Assembly: GCA_000507305.1 (NCBI GenBank)
Contig: DF241029.1
Location: 1 to 64,000, forward strand
DNA length: 64,000 nucleotides
Direction: 5' to 3'
Source of the DNA: Breviolum minutum Mf 1.05b.01
Lineage: Eukaryota; Sar; Dinophyceae; Suessiales; Symbiodiniaceae
Part shown: positions 51,501 through 63,500 of the stretch, piece by piece
Layout of the letters: each line of letters starts with the position of its first letter
How positions within the stretch are numbered: position 1 is the first letter of the stretch
The notes under the pieces: model-generated
The model's database searches: none
The model's input: only the letters and a program-made list of their open reading frames with translations
What the model was told of the DNA's origin: nothing
Translations under genes and position numbers: made by a program

Positions 51501-54500
51501 GTGCTAGACTCGTTAATTCACACGGATTCAGACAGATTGGCTTCACATAGACATGCTGATATAGATTGACAGGCAGACATCGTTTATTCATGTACCGTAC
51601 TGTACATAGACAGAGACATGATTTCTTGATGTGCACAATATCATTGACATGCAACGCATTGTGATACCCATATTGTCATTGATGAACAAAGATCGACATA
51701 CGAACTGCTCACGTGCGCTCGTACAAGTGTACGAGCCATTCAAACATTCACTAGCTCGTCCATTTGTCTGTCCTCTCGTCCGTCAATCATTGCATACAGC
51801 CATGCATGCATGCACGCACGAGCACGTTGGGGATTATCAGCTTATGAATTATATAGATACATCATACATGTGTATGAAAGTCTCTATGAGCATGATTCGC
51901 GATTCTGGCTAAAAAGTGCGATAGATATGCCAACGTGTCAACACATCATGATGTCACTGCGTTAACATGCGCATAGATGCTTTGGTGTGGATGTCTGAGT
52001 TGAACACGGAAGATCTGGTCACACAAATCTCTTATTCGAATCACAAGTCGGATTGTTCGTGATTTTGCACAGGCAAACAGTCGCTCACAAGATTGGCAAC
52101 GTTTGCGGCCAGCAGCTTACACCACGCATTGACATGCAGCGTTTGTGCATCACACAGGCAATTTCAGGGAGAGATGCAATTTGAGGCTGGCTACAAGCTG
52201 TTTGAGATTACCCTTTCCCGTGGATATGGAGATGACCAGCTCAGAGAAGATCTGAAGGTGTCCCAGACAGCATGGTGCAGGGCGGCGCGACTTTGCGATT
52301 TCCGTGAATCTTCATTGCATTGCAGGCCCTATACACTGCCACCATCAAACAGCCCATGAGCTTCCTCTTCACAGATGTCCCTGGGCGACCACAGTGTTGT
52401 TGGGTAGACCTCAAGCGGCGAATGAATTCTTCGTTGATGCTTGATACTAATCTGAGGCTCATGTTGTGGAAGAAGGATTCCTGGAGCATCTTGGATGAAA
52501 CAAAACAGTGCTGCAGGTGTGAATTTCTGTATTCAAGTAAGATACTTCTGACACCATGGAAGGTACATCAACAACATCCTCACTGTCGGTATGGTACCAG
52601 CATTGTTCCCAGATGATGAAAAGGAGCCATTGGTAGGAGCAATTCGGGCAAGGTGCGGCACCGTGACATTGGTATTGAAGAATCTTCCTGATTGCAGTCC
52701 TGTGTCTATGTTCAGGGCACGTGGAGAGGGCGTGTCAGAGACCGGCATGTGGGCTTATGCTTGTGGAGCCATATACTCAGCATGAGCACAATGCACCATA
52801 GATCCTCTCCAAACTAAATTGGCAAAGTATGGCAAAGTGTAGATTGTTTGACTTTGCATTTGAGTTGTCCATGATCTTCACTCTGTACAAGCTGTTCAGG
52901 TGATCCGAGACAACTTGCATCTTGTTCTTGCAATGTCACCAGCTGGTTCGCAGCTCCGTCGGCATCCCAGTACCTCCAAAGTTTGTTGTTTCTGTTGGTT
53001 GTATTGCTTGAAATAGTTGAAGTGAAGACAGGAACAAGATGCCGAAACTTCCCTGGCATGGTGGCTGGATGTACAATCGACACTTGGCAACGAGAGCAGT
53101 TTTTGAGCTCCCTTCTGCTTTTCGCCCCCCTAGCGCTGAGAGATGTGAAGAAACCTTGCAAACAAAAATCAGCCACTGTGAAACACTGTACTGTATCTAC
53201 TGTTTTCGAGCATGAACAAGGATTGGTTCTTCTCTTGGCCTCAGCAAGCGTTGTTGGCTGTGGCGGAGCACTTCTTAGCCAATGTCACCGGCATCGACGA
53301 CTTCAGGCAGGATTGCGATGCAGCCAACAAGATAGAATAGTGTCATAGTCATAGCAGCGTTCACAGACTCCGAATGGAACTGTCAGTGTCAGGTCTCACA
53401 TCACGGACACCATGAGTTATGCACACTTGTCGGTGACGCTTCAATACTCTCCGCAGTTTGAAGTGAAGTACAAGCGCCGCAATTTCGCAACGCCCAAGAA
53501 CTACTTAGACTTCTTGTCTAACTACATGAAATTCTTGGAGAACAACCGCAATAGCTTGGATCAAATGTCAGGCGCCATCAACGGGAGGAAGCGATGCCAA
53601 TTTGAGTACAAACTTATTGTCGTGAGATTTGCTCTGATCTTGGCTTGAGGCCGCCTGGGCGGCGGTTTGGACAAGCTTGTCCAAGCGGCAGTGCAGGTAA
53701 GAAAATGTGACATCCGTGCACAAAAAGACGAGACAATTGTAATGTTGGACAAATGCGTTGAAGGTGTTTTGAAAGTTTGGTAAACATGCCATTCAATCTG
53801 CAGCAGTTTGTCAGGTCACAGAGATGTCCAAGGACCCTATGAGAGTTTGCAGAATTTGAATTATATAACTTACAAAGCTGTGCATTCATTGCTTTGAGAT
53901 ATTTTGCTCCAGTGCAATCACAAATGTTTCAGGAATTGGAAGAAAAGAAAGCGATTGTAGACGAGAACGCCATCAAGGTATGCTGCCATGGCGTTTTTTT
54001 AGCCCTTAAAAATTAGAGCCTCGCTACTCGCAACCTGAGGTGCGAGAGCTGATCGAGATCATCAATGAGAAGACGGAAGCTGTAACAAAAAGAAAGGAGG
54101 AGGTGCGATGATCAAATATGCCATAGCTGCATCTGATTGGAAAGCTGTAAGAAAAAGAAAGCCATCCTGGTCCTGCGTTGATTATAATCCTTGAGGCAAG
54201 CGCAGCGGCAGAGCAAATTGAGAAAGACTCTGTGATCATTGAGAAAGAAAAGGCCAGGGAGAAAAAACAGATCGACGTGGCTTTTTGAGTTTGAGTGAAA
54301 TATATTGAAATATCATACATCTGCATGTAGCAGAACAAAGCCGAGTCAGAAAGCTGCCTTCTTGAGCCTTGCTTCTTGTCTTTCGCCTCCCAAAGTCAGT
54401 GTTTGAGCAGGCAGATGCTGACGAAGCACTGCAAGCTGCATTGCCTGCACTCGAGTCTGCAGCTAGAGCACTAGAGGAGAGGGGTGTGAAGTGAAGTGAA

Positions 54501-57500
54501 GACAGTGAAAACTATGTCACTTTGATCTGCAGATTTCAAGAATTGCAACTTGTCGGGTCTGCAATCTTGAAGCTTTTCGAGGAGTTGGACAAAAAGGACA
54601 TCACAGAGGTCAAGGGCATGGCCAGTCCACCACCACCTGTGACAATCGTGTCTCGCCTTAACGAAGCATTGACCCTTATTTGACCTCATGGCAGGCAGCA
54701 TTGGGATCCAAACATGGAGGCAACATACTGCATCAATTGTAACTAGTGGACATATTGACATATCATCAAATACTGCAAGTAGTGACTGTAGGCATACATG
54801 AATTCGTGTGAATTCCACAAAGATACGCTATTTGAAGTTGATGAACGGAGTTCAGTCGATGTGTGGATTCATGGATAGATGGCTCGTTGATGGATCTTCG
54901 GATGTTCCTGGATGGCCGCACGAACCGTTTTCGCATCAATTGCATAGTTCATGCGAACCAACTTTAGGTTTGCATGTGTGTCGTCATCCTGCGACCCCTT
55001 GGAAAGGAGGACGGGGAGAAATAGAAGGAATTGCCAGGAAGGTTTGAAAGTTGTCGGAGTATTATTGGAGTGGTAAAAGTCACTTTGTCGCTCTGGAAGG
55101 ATGAAAGTCAAGGCTGGACGGGGGCCAAGGCCATGATGTCTGATGTCGGCTTCATGAGGGCACTGCAGGAGTACAAGAAGGACCCCAACGCTCCAAATCC
55201 ATGTTTCTATATTGCAATGTGAATGGAAAGAGTTCCCATGCTTTGCCGATAAGCACCTGTTCATGAAGATTTTGTACTCAGCCATCCAACTAGACAGGAC
55301 GACATGAAAGGGGCGCAGGCAGGATTGATTGTAGTGATTCAAAACAGAAAACTCACTTGCAAAGATGTCAGCCTCAATGGTCGCACTGCTTTCAGATCAA
55401 GAGAATCAAAGAGCTGCTGAACAAAGAAAAAGATGTGTTGCTTGGCTTGATCACAGAAATTGCTTGGAGTCCAGAGGTGTGATAGCTTGGCTTTCAGGTT
55501 GGCTCTTTGCAGTAGTTGTCGCAATGATACGATGATACAACTAGAATCTGCTCCATTCTCATCAAGGTGTTTCAGGATCCTAGGAGGCATGTACGAGGCA
55601 TTGCAAGCCATCAGATGCTGATATTCTTGCAGAAAGACTGCGATCTCATTGCCTTCATGCATTGATGCTGAGGTTTGAAGGAGAGAAGATGAAGTCGGTG
55701 TCAAAGGTCGGGGCAGTGAAGTCTGCACGTGTAGTTGTAGACTCAATTCAAGGATCTGAGCCAAGCCTAAGCATTTTTCCAATTCTTCTCAGGCAGGATA
55801 TGGCTTATTGCAATGGGTGCTGGCCATGGTGAAGTACTACGAGGCATGAGCCCAACATAGCTGAACACTTCATGCCGTGGCTGAGCTTTGTTCAGTTATC
55901 CAATTTATCCTGGTTGTTTCTTGGAGTATCTTGGAGTGTTTCTCCAGGTGGCCAAAGGAGTCGCTCCCAAGAGAGAATTAGTGAACAAGCTTCAGCAAAA
56001 GAAGGAAGAGGCTGAAGAGAATCTTGGCCAAACTCTGTGTTTCTGGAGAAAGTGATAAGTAGTAGCACAAGAGGACTTCAAAATTGTATGTGGGTGTCCC
56101 TGTAATTCCTAGCCCTGAAAATTTTGCGAAAGCTAACAGTTGCTAGGCAGGAATCGATCCTAGCAGAAATTCGGTTAGATTGGAAAGTACTAGACAAAAA
56201 AGTCATGGATGCAGAAAGTGTATGCATAAGTCTAAGTAGATTTGCCCAAGCATAGATTTTGACTTGAAGCTGTGCAGACATGAATTTCTGTGATGCCCCA
56301 AGCAATCAAGGATAATTTATTGAGAATTTCTGGATACTGCGTCCTGTCATGTGATGTGAAATCATGTGAGCATGCAAGGTAGGTCGAGACAAAAAGTATG
56401 TATCTACCTTTGATGGTATGCGTACATACCTGTTTGGGAGTCTCTGCATTTGTGTACGTGTACACAGTTGTATGCTTGGTATGTACGAACCTGAGTTCAA
56501 AGCGTTCATTCATGCATGGGGAGCTTGCAGGCCTGCACGATCATGTCATGCAATGTTTTGCCCCACAGCCTGCTTTCCAGATTCTGAGGAATTTGAAGCA
56601 AATCAACAAAGAGCTGAAGGACTGAAACCTTCTGCTCACACCAACATCAGCAGCACTTTCTCTCTTGCGTTGTGCCAAAGGAACTGGCTGAGAATTTGGA
56701 AATTGTGACAGCTGAAAGGCAGGTGCAGAGTGACAAGCTGAAACAGTTGAAGGAGGACTGTGATTTGTGATGCTTCTTTTGTGGATCCATGAGTTTTGTC
56801 GCTGGTTGCACCTGAGTGACGTAACGCCGTAACGCCTTTGCCCTTCCAGGATGCAGATACCATGACACGACGTCTGAATGCAGCATCACAATTGATCGAA
56901 GGCAGAAAAGCTGTGAAGCATCTTTTCCGATTGGAAAATCTGTATGGATATATCATTTTTAATCGCCACTGGAAGTAATTTCTTATGAAAGAGAGGACTG
57001 GCATCGGAGCGAAAACGATGGACGGAAGACTTGCAGAAGATGGGTGAGGTCAAGAAGAGGTCAGCCTGTCAGCTGTATTGAGAGGATCGGCTTTATACTG
57101 AAGTACTAAAGCGCTTCTGTAGCAACTTGCAGCAAAATTGCAAAATGGACCAGATGTAACTACAGTTTTGGGAGTGCTATAGCCTGTTTACTGAGTTTGT
57201 AGAAAGATTTTTAAGTAACGGAAAAAACGAGGCTGGTGGGCGACTGCCTGCTCAATGCTGCATTTGTGAGCTATGCTGGACCCTTCAATCACGAGTTCCG
57301 CAAAGAGCCTTGGTAGTCGGTGAGCAGTGGCAAGTCACACCTTTGCACTGCAGAGATCTGACGAAGCATTGATATGAACCTTTGCGTTGTCAAACCATCA
57401 GGAAATGGTTTACGTGGACTGGCAAGAGCGGTTGAAGACCAAGGCCGAACTTTTTGGCAAGTGAGATAGGAATGCAAGTCTTGATATCGCCGAAATGTGA

Positions 57501-60500
57501 GGGCATCGACAAGACTGAAGACTTCAAGATCGAGACCTTGCTCACCTCAGATGTCGAGGTGGCACCAATTTGCTGAAAAGCAGAAGTCCAGAGATCATTT
57601 TACATCATTTTGTTGATACTGCTGACACTTGCAGGTTGCTTCTTGGTCTGGCCACGGCTTACCAACAGATGAGCTTTGCGTTCAGATCCATGGATGCATT
57701 AATCATATGAAATCACAATGCAATTTGCAGCTTTGGATGACATTCGACTACCCATTTGTTTGCCGTGCATTGCCATGTCTTGTCTCAAGTGTGTTGACTG
57801 AAGGAATGGTATCTTGGTCACCAGATCAGCTCGCTGGCCGCTCTGCGTTGATCCGCAAATGCAGATTGTCACATGGTTGAAGAAAAAGGAAGAGAAGGTG
57901 GGGCAAGCCGGAAATCGGAAAAGATCCAGCTTCCGTTTTTGCCTGGAAAAAAGTCTCCTCGTGGTGTAAAGTCGCAAGGCCGGCTTAACAGTGAAGACCT
58001 TCAATGATGAATATGTGAAGTTCTTGGAGCTGGCCATCCAGTATGGAAAGCCCTTCCTCTTTGAGAACTTGGATGAAGATCTTGATCCCATGGTGGAAGG
58101 GAGCTTAGTGTTGTGTAGTGCCAGGCAATTTTTTCAGAGATGTTGCCTAGATATGCTATGATATGCTCATGCTAAGGATCCTGTTTTGGAGAAGAAAACC
58201 GTTCTTGTGAACGGACAAAAGATGATCACACTTGGTGAAGGGCCCAAGCATGCCAAGCTATCCGCTTGAGAAGTGGAATTAAGTGTACTTATGCCTGTTT
58301 TCCTGTTTTCCCTTGTTTTTTCGTCTCAAGTGCCGGTGCTGTTTGAAGGTGACAATCAGCTGGAATGGAATGACACATTCATGCTCTACATGACCACCAA
58401 GCTCAGCAATCCAAAGTACACTCCAGAGGTGTGATGCAAAATGGGATAAGACATGAGTTGTGAAGGACACCTGTATTCTTGGCCAAATTCAGGTCATGGG
58501 CAAGGCTTCAATTGTCAACTGTGTCATCACACTGGAAGGGTTAGCAGCGCACCTTGCCTCAAAATTGTTGTGCTGTGGGTCGGAGGGTTCTGGTTTTGTC
58601 TCCAAGGCAACTTCTCAATGTGGTGGTTGGCTTCGAGCGGCCCGATTTGGAAGAGAGGCCACTGGGATGGCCAAAATGTTGGGCAAGGAACAGTAGAGCA
58701 ACTTCGAGCAAAATCCAAATCCAAGCAATTTTTCTCGTTGAACTTTTCATTGCAGCCATTGGCAGGCGCCGTGGACTTGTGCAGCAGATGTCAGCCGATC
58801 GACAGGTGGAGGGCTAGATTTGCTAGACTGTCCCATTCAGAACTTCAAGAGTTTCAAGTCTCATTTTTTTTGGATTTTGATGGATTTTGGACTTTTGTAA
58901 TCACAGCTTTCATCCAACTGCACCGGTCAGGAGATCAAGAATTTGGAAGACACCCTCTTGCATGATTTGGCCGCGTCCAAGGCTTGATGCTTTGTCAGAG
59001 CAGAGCAAGTAGCCGTAGGAACTGTCCAGAAACCCTGCACAGGGCAGTATTTTGGACAATGACGATTTGATCCACACTTTGAACACGGCGAAGGCAGGAC
59101 CCTTGAGAACAGATCCACAACAGTACACCACATGAACTTTGTTTTCAAAGTTTTTCAATATGAAGCTGATCTGATTGTTTGACCCATGGTTAAACTGAGG
59201 CTACCTCAATCCAAATTGGTGTGTCCCTGGAGACAGCTGCTAAGACAGCTGAGGAGTGAGCTCACTTTCAATCGCCTTCAATTTGTGATTCAAACCCGCT
59301 GGAGAAACGAGTTGATCGTATCAATTTGTCCCCAACTCCCAAGTGTTTTGATGGACATGGATTCTGCAAGCAGCTACAGGAAATTGAAAAGACCCGAGCA
59401 CTATATGTCAGTGCTACTTGACGAGAACAACACAATGTGTGCAGCGGTCAAGTACAGATTGCTAGCTTTACTTCACTGCCTGCCCAGTGTTTCCCTCCCC
59501 TAAACCCTGTGACATTGGATTTTTGTGTAGATGTGCAAGAAAGTTTGTTACATCTCTCCGGGTTTTCCACTGTCTTGTTGTGGAATTTGGTTGCTTGGTG
59601 TTTCAAAAAACCTATTATGTATGCCCCTTCTGAATTGTTTCTGACTGATATTTGCGAGACGGGAGGCAAAGGTGGCAAGGAATTAAAACTAAAACTTTCC
59701 GTACAAGTATCAACCGCCTACTGTAGTTATTTCATTCCATTTGCATAGTTGATTTTGAACAAACTGATGAAATGATGTAGGATTCTGGTACCACGTGAAA
59801 GCTATCAGGTTGCAAAACGTGGGTCCATTCTGTACTTTGCGATGTCTGGCATGGTCGCTATCAGTGTTGCGATCTCAATTCCCTTTGCTTTAACTTGCTT
59901 TGTCCATTTGGATTGCGTCACTCACACGTACCGATCCGTTTTCACATTTCAGCTGTTCTGGTTTTAGACCTCGGCGACAAAGGAAATGTATGAATATTCT
60001 CTGAGCAGCTACTTGGGTGTGTTCGACACAGCTCTTCGGGACGCAAAACCTGATAAGATCGTGGACAATCGATTGAAGACCCATGGTTGCAAGTTCCACA
60101 TCCCCCAAGATCATATTATGTTGAATTGCAAGAGTCCTTCACAAGGCTCCAGACCATTTAATGCAACGCGGGTCCAAGGAACTTGCGCGAAAAGATGACT
60201 CAGACCATGTACGATTACACTTGTATGGGAGTCTTCGAAAAGCACAAGCTTCTGTTCAGCTTCCAGATGACATCTATGATCCTCGATGGAGACAATGACT
60301 TGGACAAGAAAGAGTTTGACTTCTATATGAAAGGGAACCCTTCGCTTGACAGACCGAAAGAGCCCAGCCCACATGCGTGGCTCTCTGAAACAGGATGGAA
60401 GGACTGGATAGATCTTGATACATTGAGGCATGCTGTGACATGTTGGCACACTAGTAAAAGTACTGCACTAACTCACTAATGTAGGATCTTCAGCTGCTGA

Positions 60501-63500
60501 AGACCTTTGACGACAGCATCAAAGACATTTGCGAGGAGATGATCGAGTTTCACTCTGTTGATATCTCTTGATACTAGGTATCATTTGCTTCTGTCAGTGT
60601 TTGCTTGAATCTGTTGCTGCTTGTTGGTTTTTTGCATATGAGTCAACGTTTGGAGGATGTGAAGAGATATGGCGATGAGTGGTGCTCTCCAAAGTTTCTC
60701 TTGGGTCCCATGGGTCAAGTTCACGAGTTCCCTTTTTCTTTGATTGCATGACTCTGCAGAGTTGGGAGGTACGCCTGGTACGAGTCAGAAACACCGGAAT
60801 CTATTGACATGCCCTGCGGCTACAAGGATTACCGCCTCTGGGAAGTGCCAGAATTTGAATCAAATGTTATGGGAATGATTCCAAAATTGGGCCAGCCAAA
60901 CGGCCAAAAAATCCGCTCCCGAACTGTAGGAGAAGGTGGACTTGTTCAAGCAAGTCTTGATCATTCGCAGCATTAGGCAAGGGATTTACACACGCAACCA
61001 TTGCATGCTATGGTACGGTTTGCTGATGGTTATGTTGCTTACGTGGAAGGCCTGATCGAATGATCACAGCCACAAAGGGTTTCATCGCCTACAAGCTCAG
61101 TGACTACTACGTACAGCCACCTTCTCTTGTCTACGACAAAATCTTTGAGAGACTTGACCAACACCAGCGCACAAACACCACAAGTTAGAATCCTTTTTTG
61201 GTGCATCAAATGTGATTTTACTGCCAGTCCTCTGCTCAACCCACATCCCTTTGGACATGGCAGCATGTCAGTAATTTGAAAGTGCAACGGTGTAAAGAAA
61301 ATCCTACCTGCATCGCCTAGGAAATCCAGTGAATGGATGCCAATCGTCTTCATTCTTTCACCTGGTGCAGACCCACAAAGTGACTCCTCCTCAGTGAAGA
61401 TACGAAAACATATGCAGACTACAAGGTCAAAGTGTAATGATAAACAGCAAAAAAAACTGTTTGGTTTTTGGACATAATTGTAGATGTGTAGATGTCATGC
61501 AACGCCAAGTTCTTGTCAGGATGTTGCCAAGTTGGGTGAGCAGCTTGGCTTCACGGGACCAAAGTTCAGGCGTGTGCATTGGAAAGTCTGGTGTCCACGG
61601 TGTCCACTGTTAGGCTGTGCCAAAAAACGACCCCGAAATGGCAGGTTTGTATCCCTTGGACAAGGAATGGGAGGAGTTGCACAGCAAACCATCGAGACTG
61701 GCTATCAGCGTGGTAATTGGGTCTGCTGCTAAAGCGGTCGCAAAGATTCATAGCTTCAAAGTGCAAACAAGCACATACAGGTGATGCACATAACGAGCTC
61801 TAGTGTAAGTCTTTGAGAACATGGGCATCTCCTGGTGCTGAATCAGCGCTAGGACATGATCCACACTTTGATGTGCTGTATATATTGTGCTACTGAGAGC
61901 CAACCAGAATCCGTTCATGTTAATCAATTTGTGAAATCGGCTGTTTAGGAGTGAGAAACTGATTGGCCTGATTTGGACTTTAGAAATTCCAAGGTTATGC
62001 TGCAGAATTGCCATTTGCTAGCCTCCTGGCTCCGCCTCTTCGTTGGATGTTAATGAAGTTGGTGAGGTTGATGTGGTTGGACAATTGCTGAAAGCCAATG
62101 AAGGTTGTGATACATCTATTTCACCTATGTTCACCTCAGGAACGCTGGAAAAGATTCTGGAGCAAATGCACAAGCCGCACAAGGAACCTGGAAATTGTCC
62201 GAACACTGCATTGCTGCTTCTGGGATGCTTAGTCAGTGATTCTCTTCATGACTTTGTCAGGATTTCAGGCTTTGGCTTACAACCATGCCGCCACTTGGCA
62301 GTGCAAATCCAGTTGTAACACTTGTTCTCGCTTGTCCGGGTCTTTTTGCCAATGCTGTCTGCTAGTGGACTCAGGACAAGTGCGTTCCCAATGGGCATTT
62401 TACAACGTTCATTGAAGGCCGCTGTCCTTCAAAAACATACACAATGAAGACACTCTTTTGCCGCGTCCAATACAGACGCAACAAGTACACACAAGTCCAT
62501 GAATCCATGAGTTTATAGTGAAAGCCTGTAACTCCTTCGTCACTTCATTGATATGCTTCATGAAACTCTTGAGGTGGTGACTGAGCCACCTGAAGGGCTG
62601 AAATTGAATATCAAGCAGCTGGAAGCTCAACATTCAGCGCGACAACTCGTTTGGTACAATTTTTGGAGGTCAAATTCAATTAAATTCATGTGATTTGTGT
62701 CCCCCAGGTCCTATGCAAAGATCTCTGATGCAGATCTTGATGCTTGTTGGGCTCTTGGTTTTTTTCATCCAAAAAATGATTCGCTGTGTGTCCTTATCAT
62801 GGCAGGGAGGTCGGGAATGTTTGTCACACACGAGGCTCGCATGAGAGCTTCCGCCCGTTGATGTATGTTCTTGCCTTCTTCCATGCAGTGGTCCAGGAGA
62901 TTGACAACATAAGAGACAATCTAAGGGGGACTGGTGGGGAGGCTACTTCACGAATCGAAAATTTAAGGGCGTGGACTGTGTGGCGAGGACCGCAGAAAGT
63001 TTGGGCGAATTGGATGGAACGTTGCATATGACTTCAATGAGTCAGACTTCAAGGCTGACCTGGCTTAATCGCTATCGTTTCACTGCAAAGGTTTGATCGT
63101 CGAGTCAACCTGTGGATTGACTTCTAGTTCGCCTGTTTGACTGTTGGAAGGTTTCAGCACAGCTGCTGAACCTTTACTTGCAGAAGAGCTATGACAAGGG
63201 AGAGGCTTGAGTGGTGTGTTGGCCTGCTTCGGCTGCATTGGTTTGTTTCTATCTTCAGTTCATCCTTTGGCCGATAGGTCCTGCCGTGGGAGACGCTCCG
63301 CTACCTCATTGGCGAAGCCATGTCCCTTTTCTTTAAAACCGAAAGCAGTGCACGCAAATGGTGTTTTGATTTGTAGGCTTCCCCTTTAGAATGTGGTCTT
63401 CTCATCTTTCATTCCAGGTATGGTGGCCGAGTGACAGACAACTACGACAGGTGCACATAGTCATCATCTTCATGTAAGAGAGGCTAAGGGTGGAGAATCA

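Noticed and set aside
51380..51900. CA/CAT-rich short repeats as a possible CRISPR or satellite array
   Set aside because: There is no fixed repeat unit or spacer pattern; it is simple-sequence drift in an intron.
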